Positions 45,901-56,202 of a stretch of 64,000 bases of DNA are shown here, piece after piece; positions within the stretch are counted from its first letter, which is position 1, and each line of letters begins with the position of its first letter. Source of the stretch: Chitinophaga pinensis (lineage in GTDB: Bacteria > Bacteroidota > Bacteroidia > Chitinophagales > Chitinophagaceae); assembly GCF_007896845.1 (NCBI RefSeq), contig NZ_VOHS01000004.1:275070-339069 (forward strand), in the 5' to 3' direction. The position numbers and the translations under genes are program-made. Below the pieces are notes generated by a model. It searched no databases and had not been told where the DNA came from. It saw nothing but the letters and a program-made list of their open reading frames with translations.

Positions 45901-47083
45901 TAAGTTCACCCCCAGCGGCGGCTCAGTACATGTTGAACTAAGCAGTACCAAAGATGAAGAAGGAAAAACCCGGCTGGAAATGAAGGTAAAAGATACCGGT
46001 ATCGGTATTCCTGCGGAAAGACATGAGAAGGTATTCGAACAGTTCTTCCAGAGCGATATGCCGGGCGGATTGATGAACAGGGGAAGTGGTATCGGACTGG
46101 CTATTACCCGGGAATTTGTAAAACTGAATAATGGGACCATCACGGTAGATAGTGAGGTGAATAAAGGCAGCTGTTTTACCGTTATACTGCCTTTGGAAAC
46201 CTGTGAACAACCCGAGGTGCCAAACGAGGTACCCGAAGCGGCAGCAGAAGAAGCCTTAATGGATGAACCCCTGTTACCGGAAGACCTGGAGGAGGAATTG
46301 TCAGCCGGCGTCATGGAAGGGGATACCCAACGGCAGACGATCCTGTTGATAGAAGATAATGAGGACTTCCGCTTTTATCTGAAAGAGAACCTGAAGGACT
46401 GTTACCATATTATTGAAGGAGCAGATGGATTGTCCGGTTGGCAGAAAACTTTGTCAGGGCACCCGGATCTGGTCATGAGTGATGTGAATATGTCGGGGAT
46501 GAACGGGATAGACCTGTGCCGTAAGATCAAAACTGACCCCCGGACCAGACATATTCCCGTGATACTGGTAACTGCAGCAGCTGGTGAACAGGAGCAACTC
46601 CGCGGACTGGAAGCCGGAGCCGCAGATTATCTGGTAAAACCCTTCAATTTTGAAATCATGCTGTCCCGGGTACGTAATCTGCTGGCCAGACCATTGCCGG
46701 CCAAACATCAGGTGAGTCTGCCGGAATTAAAAAGCGCTGAACAGGAAGTTTCTCCCAATGAAAAGTTCCTCCGCCGTGTTTTAGAAATAGTAGAGCAGAA
46801 CCTGTCCAATGCCGGTTTCTCCGTTGAGGAACTCAGCCGGGAACTATTTATGAACCGGGTGTCCCTCTACCGGCGTATTTTCAACCTGACCGGACAGACA
46901 CCGGTGGAGTTTATACGGATGATCCGTATAAAAAGGGCCGCACAGTTATTATCCAAAACTGAAATGAACGTCACCGAGGTGGCCTATGAAGTTGGTTTCA
47001 ACAACCCAAAATACTTCGCGAGGTACTTCAAAATGGCGTATAACATGCTGCCTTCTGCTTACGCAACTGCAGCCAGAAAGTAA
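42984..47083 (+). pseudogene. Hybrid two-component system regulator (HTCS), one frameshift
   Basis: Adding one G near 43970 (AAAGAGGCC, expected GGAGGCCTG) joins two frames into a 1,366-residue HTCS. The order is signal peptide, then Reg_prop propeller repeats (such as GFMWFGTMSGLNRYDG, IWIGTNGGGLIYFDR), then Y_Y_Y domain and transmembrane helix (AYIIYVLLTVAILLLL). The kinase part has the His box LSHEFRTPVSLILSPLEEI and an ATPase domain. A receiver follows (ILLIEDNEDFRFYLKENL, LVMSDVNMSGMNG) and finally an AraC HTH (FSVEELSRELFMNRVSLYRR, VAYEVGFNNPKYFARYFKMA). It senses glycan fragments in the periplasm and switches on the adjacent SusC/SusD genes. The break lies in the sensor, and the second part alone (from 44000) has no signal peptide. 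A consensus error is likely. Confidence 0.88.
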
Positions 47084-47281
47084 GTATTGCAATAAATGAT
47101 GCCCGTAAGGCAACATTTGATACCCCTCCTGCAACATTTTATCCTATTTAATAAACATTCTACAGCCCTCTTTCTCAGGGAGGGATGATACTTTTATCAT
47201 ACAAGGGGAACACGATATGAGCAATGATGACCAAAATCAAATGAATCGCGCATTAATCTAAAAACTTAATTCTTCCACGCT

Positions 47282-50200
47282 ATGAAACGAGCCAGTATTA
47301 CTGGAAAATCGTACCTGACGGTATGGGTAATGATTTTCTTTTGGGCTGTCACTATGCCTGCGCAAGCACAAACCCAGTCTGATCCGGGACGAAAGATCTC
47401 CGGCAGCGTTACCGCCGGAGAAACAGGTACACCTGTTCCGGGGGCTTCAATTACTATTAAAGGAACAAAAAGAATGACCACAACTGATGGAGCAGGGAAC
47501 TTTAGTATCCCGGCTTCTCCCGGAGAAGTCATTAACATTGCTTCTATGGGCTTTATCACCCGGGAATTGAAAGTAGGTAATTCCGCCACTATTAATATTG
47601 TGATGCAGGAAGATTACCGTAAACTCAATGATGTGGTGGTAGTCGGATATGGTAAAATGAAGAAAACAGACCAGAGCAGTGCGCAGGTCTCCATTACCTC
47701 CACAGAGGTCAACCGTACCATCAATACAACCATCGATCAGGCCATACAGGGTCGTGCCGCCGGTGTGTATGTTACACAGAACTCCGGTCAGCCGGGTGGT
47801 GGTATTTCGGTGAATATCCGCGGGGTCAATACCCTCAGCGGAACAAACGAGCCACTGTATGTCATCGATGGTGTACAAATGCAACCGGCTACCGTTTCTT
47901 ATGGTGCGACCAGTTCTGTGAATCCACTGGCAGGTATCAACCCTTCAGATATTGAGTCATTAGAGATCCTGCAAGGGCCTTCTGCAACCGCTGTATATGG
48001 TTCCAGAGCGACCAACGGGGTAATCCTCGTGACCACCAAAAGAGGGAAGTCCGGACAGATGAAACTGTCTTATAACTATCTCTACTCTCTGCAGGACAAA
48101 CCAGAAGCGGTGAACACCATGACCTTGCAGCAGTTCGCCATCATGAATAATGAAATTGCCCAATTGCTGAACCGCACACCGACGCCGGAATTTCAGAATC
48201 CGGCTGTATTAGGTAAAGGAACGAACTGGCAGGATGGCCTGTTCCGCACCGCTTCATTACAGAAGCATCAGGTGAATATCAGTGGTGGCGCCAGCAATAC
48301 GACTTATTATATGTCAGGGGAGTATTTTGATCAGGAAGGGGTGGCTATCGGCTCTGATTTCAACCGTTATTCCTTCCGTCTCAATCTCGATAATCAGGCT
48401 TTCAAATGGCTGAAACTGAGTACCTCCCTGAACTTCTATCAGACAAAAGAGAAGCTGGCGTCTACCAGTGAAGACGTGATCAGAAATGCCATTAATCTCG
48501 CGCCTAATATTCCGGTGAAAAATGCAGACGGTAGCTGGGGTGGTGCTACGGAGAATGAATATGGCTCAAATGCAAAATATGCACCGCTTAATCCGGTTGC
48601 TATCGCCAGCCTTGTGAGTAACGATTATAAACGTACCGGTGGTCTGGGAGGCGCTACTGCCGAAATCTCTATCATCAAAGGATTGACCTTCCGTACCAGC
48701 TTCAATGGTAATTTCGAATATACAGATGGCAGTAAGTTTATTCCTACCTATCAGTTGGGTTATAACGTGAATGAAAAAGCATCACTCGCTGTTTCCAATG
48801 GTAAGAACTTCTACTGGAACCTGAATGAGTTATTACAATACTCAAGAGATATCGGTAAACATAGTTTCAGTGTGATGGTCAGCCATGAAGCACAGGCATG
48901 GAACTATCAGGGTTTCTCTGCGCAGCGTGTCGGATTTGCCAGCAATAGTATTCCTTCTCTCAATCTTGGAAATGCATTAGGACAGACGACCGGTAGTTAT
49001 AAAGGATCCGGCGCACTGGAGTCTTACCTCGGTCGTGTGAATTATACATATGATAACAAATATATCGTTCAACTGGCCGGCAGGGCAGATGGCTCTTCCA
49101 ACTTTGGTGCAGATGACCGGTGGGGATATTTTCCATCCGTATCAGTGGCATGGCGTCTGACAGGGGAAGATTTCATGAAATCATTACCCTTTATCAATGA
49201 ACTGAAGATCCGTGCAGAATATGGCACTACCGGTAACAATGGTAGTGGCGGTGCACAGTTTTCTTCCCTGACATCTGTGACTACACCATGGGGTGCAGGT
49301 TTCCGTACCGGACAATATGGTAACTCCGGACTTAAATGGGAATCCACCGAAACAAAAAATATCGGATTTAATCTGAGTGTGTTAAAAGATCGCATACAAC
49401 TGGAAGGCGATTTCTATATCAAGAAAACAGACAACCTGCTGATGCCCAATCCACTGCCTGCCTACATGGGCACACAGGGAGAAGGAGCTATTAATGCACC
49501 TATCGTAAACATTGGTGCGATGCAGAATAAGGGTTTTGGTATTACGCTGAATACCGTGAATGTGGATAACAGACAAGGTTTCAGCTGGAAGACCAATTTC
49601 AATATCTCCGCTTTCAAAACAAAGATCACGAAGTTCTATTCTGATGCAGCCTTCCTCTCAAGGTCTGCGTGGTTCATGAATAATTTCACTTCCCGTTCTG
49701 TGATCGGAGATGCGCCGTGGCAGTTCTATGGTTATGTCGCAGAAGGACTGTTCCAGTCCGTCGATGAGATCAACAGCAGTGCTATTCCCGCACAATCTGA
49801 CGGAACCCGTTTACCCGTTGCGAAAGATGGTGGTGTATGGGTAGGTGATATCAAATACAAGGATCTGAATGGTGATAATATCATCGATTCACGTGACCAG
49901 ACATTTATCGGTAACCCATGGCCAAAGCTGACCTTTGGTTTTACCAATACTTTTTCATGGAAAGGATTTGACCTGAGTGTGCTGGTGACCGGTGCACAGG
50001 GAAATGACATCTTCAATTATCTCCGTTTTGAGAATACGAATCCCAATAATATCAATCTCGGCCGGAACTTGTTACAGGAATCATTCAATTATGCACGCGT
50101 CGGAGATGTAGGTGGAAAGACCATTTTAGAAAATCCCGGCGCCAATGTACCCAGGATCGTTGGTACAGATGTAAACGGTAATGGTAACCGTTTTACAAAC

Positions 50201-50479
50201 CTCTATGTGGAAGACGGATCTTATATCCGTATCAAAAATGTACAGCTCGGATATAACATTCCGCATGCATTGCTGAGACAACAGTCTGTCGTTAAAAATA
50301 TCCGCCTGATCGCGGGTGTGCAAAACCTCGCCACTTTCACAAAATACAAAGGATATGATCCTGAAGTAGGTTCTTATCTCGGTAAGGAAGTACAGTTAAG
50401 CAGCCAGCTGATAGGTGTGGATGCAGGCCGCTATCCGTTGACCCGCTTGTATAGTGCAAGTATCGCGGTTGATTTTTAA
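47282..50479 (+). CDS. SusC/RagA family TonB-linked outer-membrane transporter
   Basis: A 1,065-residue SusC homologue. It has a signal peptide (ending MPAQAQ), a carboxypeptidase-like domain (about 37-115, KISGSVTAGETGTPVPGASI) and the SusC-specific DVVVVGYGKMKKTDQSSAQV. The plug carries INTTIDQAIQGRAAGVYVTQ, VNIRGVNTLSGTNEPLYVID and YGSRATNGVILVTTKRGK, and the barrel ends in a terminal aromatic (SIAVDF). It imports oligosaccharides with SusD as lid. The stop codon (TAATG-like overlap at 50479) is directly followed by the SusD gene. It is regulated by the HTCS upstream. Confidence 0.96.
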   Translation: MKRASITGKSYLTVWVMIFFWAVTMPAQAQTQSDPGRKISGSVTAGETGTPVPGASITIKGTKRMTTTDGAGNFSIPASPGEVINIASMGFITRELKVGNSATINIVMQEDYRKLNDVVVVGYGKMKKTDQSSAQVSITSTEVNRTINTTIDQAIQGRAAGVYVTQNSGQPGGGISVNIRGVNTLSGTNEPLYVIDGVQMQPATVSYGATSSVNPLAGINPSDIESLEILQGPSATAVYGSRATNGVILVTTKRGKSGQMKLSYNYLYSLQDKPEAVNTMTLQQFAIMNNEIAQLLNRTPTPEFQNPAVLGKGTNWQDGLFRTASLQKHQVNISGGASNTTYYMSGEYFDQEGVAIGSDFNRYSFRLNLDNQAFKWLKLSTSLNFYQTKEKLASTSEDVIRNAINLAPNIPVKNADGSWGGATENEYGSNAKYAPLNPVAIASLVSNDYKRTGGLGGATAEISIIKGLTFRTSFNGNFEYTDGSKFIPTYQLGYNVNEKASLAVSNGKNFYWNLNELLQYSRDIGKHSFSVMVSHEAQAWNYQGFSAQRVGFASNSIPSLNLGNALGQTTGSYKGSGALESYLGRVNYTYDNKYIVQLAGRADGSSNFGADDRWGYFPSVSVAWRLTGEDFMKSLPFINELKIRAEYGTTGNNGSGGAQFSSLTSVTTPWGAGFRTGQYGNSGLKWESTETKNIGFNLSVLKDRIQLEGDFYIKKTDNLLMPNPLPAYMGTQGEGAINAPIVNIGAMQNKGFGITLNTVNVDNRQGFSWKTNFNISAFKTKITKFYSDAAFLSRSAWFMNNFTSRSVIGDAPWQFYGYVAEGLFQSVDEINSSAIPAQSDGTRLPVAKDGGVWVGDIKYKDLNGDNIIDSRDQTFIGNPWPKLTFGFTNTFSWKGFDLSVLVTGAQGNDIFNYLRFENTNPNNINLGRNLLQESFNYARVGDVGGKTILENPGANVPRIVGTDVNGNGNRFTNLYVEDGSYIRIKNVQLGYNIPHALLRQQSVVKNIRLIAGVQNLATFTKYKGYDPEVGSYLGKEVQLSSQLIGVDAGRYPLTRLYSASIAVDF

Positions 50480-50499
50480 TGAGCTTTAAAACTGACAGT

Positions 50500-52143
50500 A
50501 TGAAAAAGACAAATTATCATATATATCTGATCGCCCTTGCCTGTACACTTTTTGCATCGGGCTGTAGTAAAGACTTTCTCAACAGACCACCGGAAGATGC
50601 GATCGTAGATGTGAACTTCTATCAGACCACTGACCAGATACTCGCAGGAACGGCACCATTGTACAACATTGTATGGTTTGCCTATAATGATAAAGCCTCT
50701 CATGGTATCGGAGATGGAAGGGCCGGTATCCTGATGTCAGGTTCTTATCAGGTGGATAATATCCGTATGCAGACGACGGATGTGACACCGGAAGTATATA
50801 GTTCCTGGACTTCTTTCTTTAATGTGGTGGCACAGGCCAATCAGATTATCAGTAATCTGGTTACTTATACCGCACCGACAGTTCCTGAGAATGTGAAACA
50901 GGCCGGTATTGCAGAAGGTCGTTTTATGAGAGGAGTGGCTTATTCCTATCTGGTACAGAACTGGGGCGCGGTACCGATTATCGCAGATAATAAAGTGTTG
51001 TTGACAGATACTTCTATCAGCCGGAATACCGTAGCATCAGTATGGGAATTTATCATCCGTGATATCCGTTTTGCAGCGGAGAATCTTCCGGCAGCGCCTA
51101 TGCAGAAAGGCCGTCTTACAAAATGGGCGGCTGAAGGTATGCTGGCGAAGATGTACCTGACACGCGCCGGTATTTCCGGTTCAAAGAATCAGACAGATCT
51201 GGATAGCGCCGCATGGTATGCCAATGATGTGATCATGAACAGTGGTGCAGCATTGATGGACAATTATGAAGATCTCTTTCTGATGAAGAATAACAATAAT
51301 TCAGAGAGCCTGTTTGCCCTGCAATGGAAGTATGACGGCGATTGGGGTACACAGAATAGTGTGCAGGCCTTCCTTGCTTACGGATCTGAAATAACAGGTT
51401 TTGGTGATGGCTGGGGAGGTGATCTTGGCGCCTCTCTGGATCAGCTGAAATTATACAGGATAGATGATAAACGTCGTAAAGGAACGTTTATGTTCCCCGG
51501 CGATCATTATTCCTATATCCATCAGTCAGTAGATGATCCTAATAATCCCGGCAAGAAGATCATACAGGAGTTGCAGGTGCCATGGAACTATGTAGGTACA
51601 GAGCGTTATAATGCGCGGGCATGGGTGAAGAAGTACGTGGTGGGACGTCCGGAAGATAATGATGGCAAAGTAACCCAGCAACATACAGAGATCAACACCT
51701 ATATGTTACGACTGGCAGACGTTTATCTGATCTATGCAGAAGCATTGCTGGGTAAATCTGCTTCTACAACCAATGCACAGGCTTTGTTATACTTCAACAA
51801 GGTGAGGAAAAGAGCAGGCGTACCTGAAAAGACAGTGCTTACATGGGATGATATCTACATTGAAAGAAGGTTGGAATTGGCCATGGAAGGACAAGCATGG
51901 TATGACCTCGTAAGGTTGTATTACTATGACCCGGCGAAAGCGATTTCGTTGATCAATGCACAGGACAGAGGTACTTATCGGGTTGCAGCTAATGCAGCTA
52001 CGAATGCAACATCGTGGACGATCACTTCCGATGTACCGGCATTCTATGCTGTGACACAAAGCAATTTCCTGTTGCCGTTGCCGGCAGCTGAGCTGACTGC
52101 TGCACCTAATTTAAGGAAGCCTCCGGTGCCTTATAAATTCTAA
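50500..52143 (+). CDS. SusD/RagB family nutrient-binding lipoprotein
   Basis: A 547-residue lipoprotein; the ATG at 50500 starts MKKTNYHIYLIALACTLFAS with the lipobox ASGCSKDF, while the frame from 50479 adds seven residues. It contains the family start KDFLNRPPEDAIVDVNFYQT, TPR-like helices (AEGRFMRGVAYSYLVQNWGA) and the C-terminal RLADVYLIYAEALLGKS, then RRLELAMEGQAWYDLVRLYY. It is the surface lid of the SusC transporter and binds the glycan. Confidence 0.96.
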   Translation: MKKTNYHIYLIALACTLFASGCSKDFLNRPPEDAIVDVNFYQTTDQILAGTAPLYNIVWFAYNDKASHGIGDGRAGILMSGSYQVDNIRMQTTDVTPEVYSSWTSFFNVVAQANQIISNLVTYTAPTVPENVKQAGIAEGRFMRGVAYSYLVQNWGAVPIIADNKVLLTDTSISRNTVASVWEFIIRDIRFAAENLPAAPMQKGRLTKWAAEGMLAKMYLTRAGISGSKNQTDLDSAAWYANDVIMNSGAALMDNYEDLFLMKNNNNSESLFALQWKYDGDWGTQNSVQAFLAYGSEITGFGDGWGGDLGASLDQLKLYRIDDKRRKGTFMFPGDHYSYIHQSVDDPNNPGKKIIQELQVPWNYVGTERYNARAWVKKYVVGRPEDNDGKVTQQHTEINTYMLRLADVYLIYAEALLGKSASTTNAQALLYFNKVRKRAGVPEKTVLTWDDIYIERRLELAMEGQAWYDLVRLYYYDPAKAISLINAQDRGTYRVAANAATNATSWTITSDVPAFYAVTQSNFLLPLPAAELTAAPNLRKPPVPYKF

Positions 52144-52159
52144 TTAAAACTGATTGATC

Positions 52160-53419
52160 ATGACCCGTAATATATTCACGTTTATCCGTCATATGAACAG
52201 GTTGCCGTTGTATTTATTGATCCTGTTCACCGTGTTTTGTTTTGCCTGTTCCAAAGATGACAGCGGTAGCGGAGCACCTCCTGTAGTAACAGGTGTCAGC
52301 TTGCTGGATGCCAGCAAGACTGACAGTACATTTACCGGTACACTACCCGGTACCTTAATCCTGATCACAGGACAAAACCTTGATGGCATCGTTAAAATAG
52401 CTTTTAACGGACAGTCAGCGTACTTTAATCCGACTTACAATACCAGTACGCACCTGATTGTCACTATCCCGGATAATGCGCCTACAGAGGCAACAGATCC
52501 GGATGTACCCAATACCATCCACATTATCACTAATCATGGTGAAACCAGTTATTCATTTACGCTAGAGATTCCTCCTCCATCGATCGCCGCCATATCGAAT
52601 GAAAATGCGCTGGCAGGAGATTCCCTTATCATCTATGGTTCCAGTTTATGGCTGATTGATAAGATCGTGTTCCCTGGAGGTAGAGAAGTGACCGATTTTA
52701 TCGCAGACGATGCAGGTACGAGGATAGGGATGATCATGCCAGCGCTGGGGGATGATACCGGCAGATTGCTCATACAGGCCAAATATGGTAACGCGGTATC
52801 AGATGGTCCGCTGAATGATCACCAGAGTGGAAATGTGATCAGTAATCTGACGGCTGACGGGGAGACAGGTGAGAAGGCTGTTTTCAACTGGGCCTGGTGG
52901 GGGGCTAACAGAACGACGGATGCAAATTTGTTCCCGGGTACGCGGGGCGGTTATCTACAGAATATTTTTGGTGGAGTGGGCGCCGGTGATGGCGCGTGGT
53001 GGAATGGCAACCGTTCGGGTAACTTCAATGACGTACCGATGTTCACTGCCGCTATCATGACAGAGCAGGCTGCTAACTATGCATTGAAATTTGAGATCAG
53101 CACAAAAGAGCCGTGGACAGCAGGTGTAAATGTGTTGCGTTTCGGAGATAATTATGCCTATCGCTATATGCCATGGTCAGGTGCAGCAGGTGCAAAGTTT
53201 GAAACGAAAGGAGCATGGCAGACAGTAACTGTTCCTTTGTCTGCTTTCAAAACAGTGGCAGATGGTAAAGAAGGAACCGGCGCAGGTGCCCAGACAATGG
53301 GAGATCTGTTGAAAGCCGGTGGTGTCGTTGCCTTTGGATATCGTTTCATTACAGAAGATGCACCTGTAGATGTCTACAATGCTGCATATGACAATTTCAG
53401 GATAGTGAAGATCAGATAG
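52160..53419 (+). CDS. Surface glycan-binding protein (SGBP-like, IPT/TIG and xyloglucan-binding-type domain)
   Basis: A 419-residue lipoprotein (lipobox FCFACSKDD). The ATG at 52160 is used; an internal ATG at 52193 gives a tighter signal peptide and is equally possible. Two IPT/TIG immunoglobulin-like modules (about 45-220: GTLILITGQNLDGIVKIAFN, ISNENALAGDSLIIYGSSLW) are followed by a C-terminal glycan-binding domain resembling SGBP-B (about 225-419: AVFNWAWWGANRTTDANLFP, WWNGNRSGNF, ITEDAPVDVYNAAYDNFRIV). The aromatic-rich FNWAWWG and GAWWNGN stretches suit a sugar-binding face. It probably captures the polymer at the surface for the adjacent hydrolase and SusC/D. Confidence 0.82.
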   Translation: MTRNIFTFIRHMNRLPLYLLILFTVFCFACSKDDSGSGAPPVVTGVSLLDASKTDSTFTGTLPGTLILITGQNLDGIVKIAFNGQSAYFNPTYNTSTHLIVTIPDNAPTEATDPDVPNTIHIITNHGETSYSFTLEIPPPSIAAISNENALAGDSLIIYGSSLWLIDKIVFPGGREVTDFIADDAGTRIGMIMPALGDDTGRLLIQAKYGNAVSDGPLNDHQSGNVISNLTADGETGEKAVFNWAWWGANRTTDANLFPGTRGGYLQNIFGGVGAGDGAWWNGNRSGNFNDVPMFTAAIMTEQAANYALKFEISTKEPWTAGVNVLRFGDNYAYRYMPWSGAAGAKFETKGAWQTVTVPLSAFKTVADGKEGTGAGAQTMGDLLKAGGVVAFGYRFITEDAPVDVYNAAYDNFRIVKIR

Positions 53420-53430
53420 AAATATCAATG

Positions 53431-53462
53431 ACAGGTCCGCAGTAGTTGTATTACGGACCTGT
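53431..53462 (+). terminator. Intercistronic hairpin without T-tract
   Basis: ACAGGTCCG (53431-53439) pairs with CGGACCTGT (53454-53462), 12 bp after the glycan-binding protein stop. No T-run follows, so it is more likely an mRNA-stabilising or partial-attenuation element inside the operon than a full terminator. Confidence 0.5.
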
Positions 53463-53494
53463 TATGGCAAAAACTTATTAATACGTATTTAAGA

Positions 53495-55234
53495 ATGAAG
53501 CGCATATTGGTCCTGTTTTTTTTATGTTCGGAAATATTGTTGTGCACGGCCTGCAACAAAAACAGCGGTGAACAGTACGAGGAAGAAGAGACGGATACCT
53601 CCGGTACTACGGTGATAGTACCTGAAGATCCGGTACTGGCTGCCAGTATAGGTTTCTTTATGTCGTCATGGGCGCCAAAGACTTTTAAGGCAGGTCCTTT
53701 TACTGAGTCGGCACTGCCAGCTGCTGCGCCATATATTGTCACAGTAGATGCATCGACGATCACCACAAAGATCTCTCCGGCGCTATTCGGGAATAACAGT
53801 AATCCCTATATGAGCCAGATGGTGAATCAGCCAAAACTGATGGGACATCTGACTAACCTGCATCCGGGTATTATCCGTTTTCCCGGAGGAAATATCAGCA
53901 GTGTTTATTTTTGGAACGGACAGGTGGGTGTACCGCCTGCGGATGCGCCTGCGCAACTGACCGATGCTGATGGTAATAAGATAGATCCCGGATATTGGTA
54001 TGGTAACAATACGGCAGACTGGACACTATCTGTGAATAACTATTACAACATGTTACAGCAGACCGGCAACGAAGGGATGATTACGGTAAATTATGGCTAC
54101 GCCAGATATAGTACTGCTGCGAATCCGGTAGCTGCCGCAGCACATCTCGCAGCGGATTGGGTACGATATGATAACGGACGCACAAGATACTGGGAGATTG
54201 GTAATGAAAGTAATGGTACATGGCAGGCTGGTTACAGAATAGATGTGACACAGAATAAAGATGCACAGCCACAGGTGATCAGCGGCGAATTATACGGACG
54301 TCATTATAAGATATTTGCTGACTCCATGCGGAAGGCAGCAGCAGAAACAGGGAGGACAATCTACATCGGCGCCCAGTTGCTGGAGCATGAGCCGGCAATC
54401 TGGGCAACCGATACGGATAAGAAGTGGAATGCAGGTGTGTTACAACAGGTAGGTGCTTCAGCAGATTTTTATATTGTACACAGTTATTTCACGCCTTACA
54501 ATACGAATTCAAATCCGCAGGAAATACTGGCATCTGCTGCAACCGTTACGAAAGCGATCTATAATCATGTCAATGGCTCTTTTGCTGCGAATAGTGTAGC
54601 CGCAAAACCGATCGCTCTGACGGAGTGGAATATATTTGCGGTAGGGTCCCAGCAGATGGTATCACAGGTGGCAGGTATGCATGCCGTGATGGTATGGGGA
54701 GAATTGATCAGTAATAAATTTGGTATGTCCAGTCGCTGGGATCTGGCAAATGCATGGGAGAATGGGAATGATCACGGATTATTCAGTCAGGGCGAATCGC
54801 TTTCAGGTGAAACAAAATGGACACCAAGACCCGCGTTTTATTATCAATATTTCTTTCAGAAATTTCTGGGTGACAGAGGCATTAAGGCGATTGTATCAGA
54901 TAGTAATTCGAGTATCAGTGCCTACGCTTCCACATTCAGTTCAGGAGAAATAGGATTGACACTGGTGAACAGAGCTAATATGACACGTAATGTGACAGTG
55001 AACTTTAAGAACTTTCAGACCGGCGCGCGTTTTTACTGGTATGTGCTGACCGGCGGAGAAGGTGTAACCGGTTTTTCCCGGAAAGTATTTGTAAACGGAG
55101 CTGGTCCGACAGGTGTATCCGGCGGTCCGGATAATTACGCTGGACTGACTCCTTATGGAGCTGCTGCAACAGGGGGGGTAAAGGTATCTTTACCACCAAT
55201 GGGAGTGGTGAATATGGTGATAGAAAAGAAATAG
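53495..55234 (+). CDS. Clan GH-A glycoside hydrolase, GH51/arabinofuranosidase-like lipoprotein
   Basis: A 579-residue protein with a lipobox (LLCTACNKN; Cys20). The barrel starts with TVDASTITTKISPALFGNNS and HPGIIRFPGGNISSVYFW. The acid/base is probably Glu238 in RYWEIGNESNGTW and the nucleophile Glu377 in KPIALTEWNIF, the usual spacing of clan GH-A enzymes. A small beta-sandwich follows (about 475-579). The general plan resembles GH51 alpha-L-arabinofuranosidases, but endo-acting GH-A families cannot be excluded by eye. It is the only glycosidase in this locus and is placed last after SusC, SusD and the glycan-binding protein. Confidence 0.75.
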   Translation: MKRILVLFFLCSEILLCTACNKNSGEQYEEEETDTSGTTVIVPEDPVLAASIGFFMSSWAPKTFKAGPFTESALPAAAPYIVTVDASTITTKISPALFGNNSNPYMSQMVNQPKLMGHLTNLHPGIIRFPGGNISSVYFWNGQVGVPPADAPAQLTDADGNKIDPGYWYGNNTADWTLSVNNYYNMLQQTGNEGMITVNYGYARYSTAANPVAAAAHLAADWVRYDNGRTRYWEIGNESNGTWQAGYRIDVTQNKDAQPQVISGELYGRHYKIFADSMRKAAAETGRTIYIGAQLLEHEPAIWATDTDKKWNAGVLQQVGASADFYIVHSYFTPYNTNSNPQEILASAATVTKAIYNHVNGSFAANSVAAKPIALTEWNIFAVGSQQMVSQVAGMHAVMVWGELISNKFGMSSRWDLANAWENGNDHGLFSQGESLSGETKWTPRPAFYYQYFFQKFLGDRGIKAIVSDSNSSISAYASTFSSGEIGLTLVNRANMTRNVTVNFKNFQTGARFYWYVLTGGEGVTGFSRKVFVNGAGPTGVSGGPDNYAGLTPYGAAATGGVKVSLPPMGVVNMVIEKK

Positions 55235-55265
55235 AGTTATATTTGAGAAATCAATAATATAACTC
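55234..55265. terminator. Inverted repeat after the glycosidase gene
   Basis: GAGTTATATT (55234-55243) and AATATAACTC (55256-55265) form a perfect 10-bp, AT-rich stem starting at the stop codon of the glycosidase. No T-run follows, so it may be a weak terminator or mRNA end-protector. Confidence 0.45.
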
Positions 55266-55272
55266 CTGTGCC

Positions 55273-56142
55273 ATGAATTGGATAAAAAATGTGAACATAT
55301 TTATCCTGAGCACTTTAGGTGCGTTTTTAGCTGTCGGTTGTATTTCCCATGCAAACAGTTCTCCTCCGACCGATAGTATAGCGACTGACAGTGCCGCATC
55401 GGGCATTGACAGTATTATTGCGACAACAGCCATTATAGAGGAGCCAGACTCTATGCAGAGGGAAATGTATATTATTGACGGATTAATCGCATTGATCTCT
55501 GAGCCGGCATTACATCTTACAAATGCCAGTCTGCCGCCGGCAGGTAGCGGAGATACCCTGAATGCGACGCTTTACCATGATAATGGGAATCCGGTTGAAA
55601 TGACGTATACACTTTTTGAAGATGGCGGTGCTGCTGCGGGTATAGGTAATATGTATTTCTTTGAAGACTATCCGATCGTCAGTGAGCTGGCATATGGAGA
55701 TACACATATCTACAATGTGCTCAGACGGGATGGCAGTTATTTTTCTTTCAACAGAAGCGGACAGGGTCATTTCAGGTTGATAAATGTGCCGGAGGGAGCG
55801 GAAGATGCAAAGATGGGGCATCTGATCCGCGAGGCAGCTGATCTGTTACAATTATATCCGCGGAATAAGATCCGGTTTAATGTGCCTGCGGTCATTTTAA
55901 AAGGAGATCTGCAATTGCTGACAGTGGCAGATGTACCGATGTTTGAAGCGGCTGATTCTACTTTACCACCGATCCTTATGATCCCTGAAAAATCAGTGCT
56001 GGGATTTATGGGTGCCAATATGCAACAAGTAGTAACAGATGGGAAGAAATGGATCTGGTATGAGGTGATGTACAATGGCGTGCGTGGATGGATCAATGGT
56101 CATCCTGCATTTGTACAGGAGCGGACGGACGAAGTTTTTTAG
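55273..56142 (+). CDS. Hypothetical lipoprotein with C-terminal SH3-like segment
   Basis: A 289-residue protein with a lipobox (FLAVGCISHANS; Cys about 23). A Ser/Thr/Asp-rich linker (residues 30-60) precedes an uncharacterised domain (about 65-200, LYHDNGNPVEMTYTLFEDGG, YFFEDYPIVSELAYGDTHIY). The last 80 residues (VADVPMFEAADSTLPPILMI, WIWYEVMYNGVRGWINGHPA) resemble a bacterial SH3-type wall- or peptide-binding fold. It lies 38 bp after the glycosidase and could be read through with the polysaccharide locus, but its function may be separate. It ends in a strong terminator. Confidence 0.72.
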   Translation: MNWIKNVNIFILSTLGAFLAVGCISHANSSPPTDSIATDSAASGIDSIIATTAIIEEPDSMQREMYIIDGLIALISEPALHLTNASLPPAGSGDTLNATLYHDNGNPVEMTYTLFEDGGAAAGIGNMYFFEDYPIVSELAYGDTHIYNVLRRDGSYFSFNRSGQGHFRLINVPEGAEDAKMGHLIREAADLLQLYPRNKIRFNVPAVILKGDLQLLTVADVPMFEAADSTLPPILMIPEKSVLGFMGANMQQVVTDGKKWIWYEVMYNGVRGWINGHPAFVQERTDEVF

Positions 56143-56161
56143 TTGGTTGTGTATATAAAAT

Positions 56162-56195
56162 AAAAGCCTTTCAGTGTAGTGCTGAAAGGCTTTTT
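56162..56195. terminator. Bidirectional intrinsic terminator
   Basis: AAAAGCCTTTCAG and CTGAAAGGCTTTT form a 13-bp stem around TGTAGTG, with T-runs on both strands. It separates the lipoprotein gene from the convergent SPFH operon. Confidence 0.92.
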
Positions 56196-56202
56196 AATTT
56201 GA

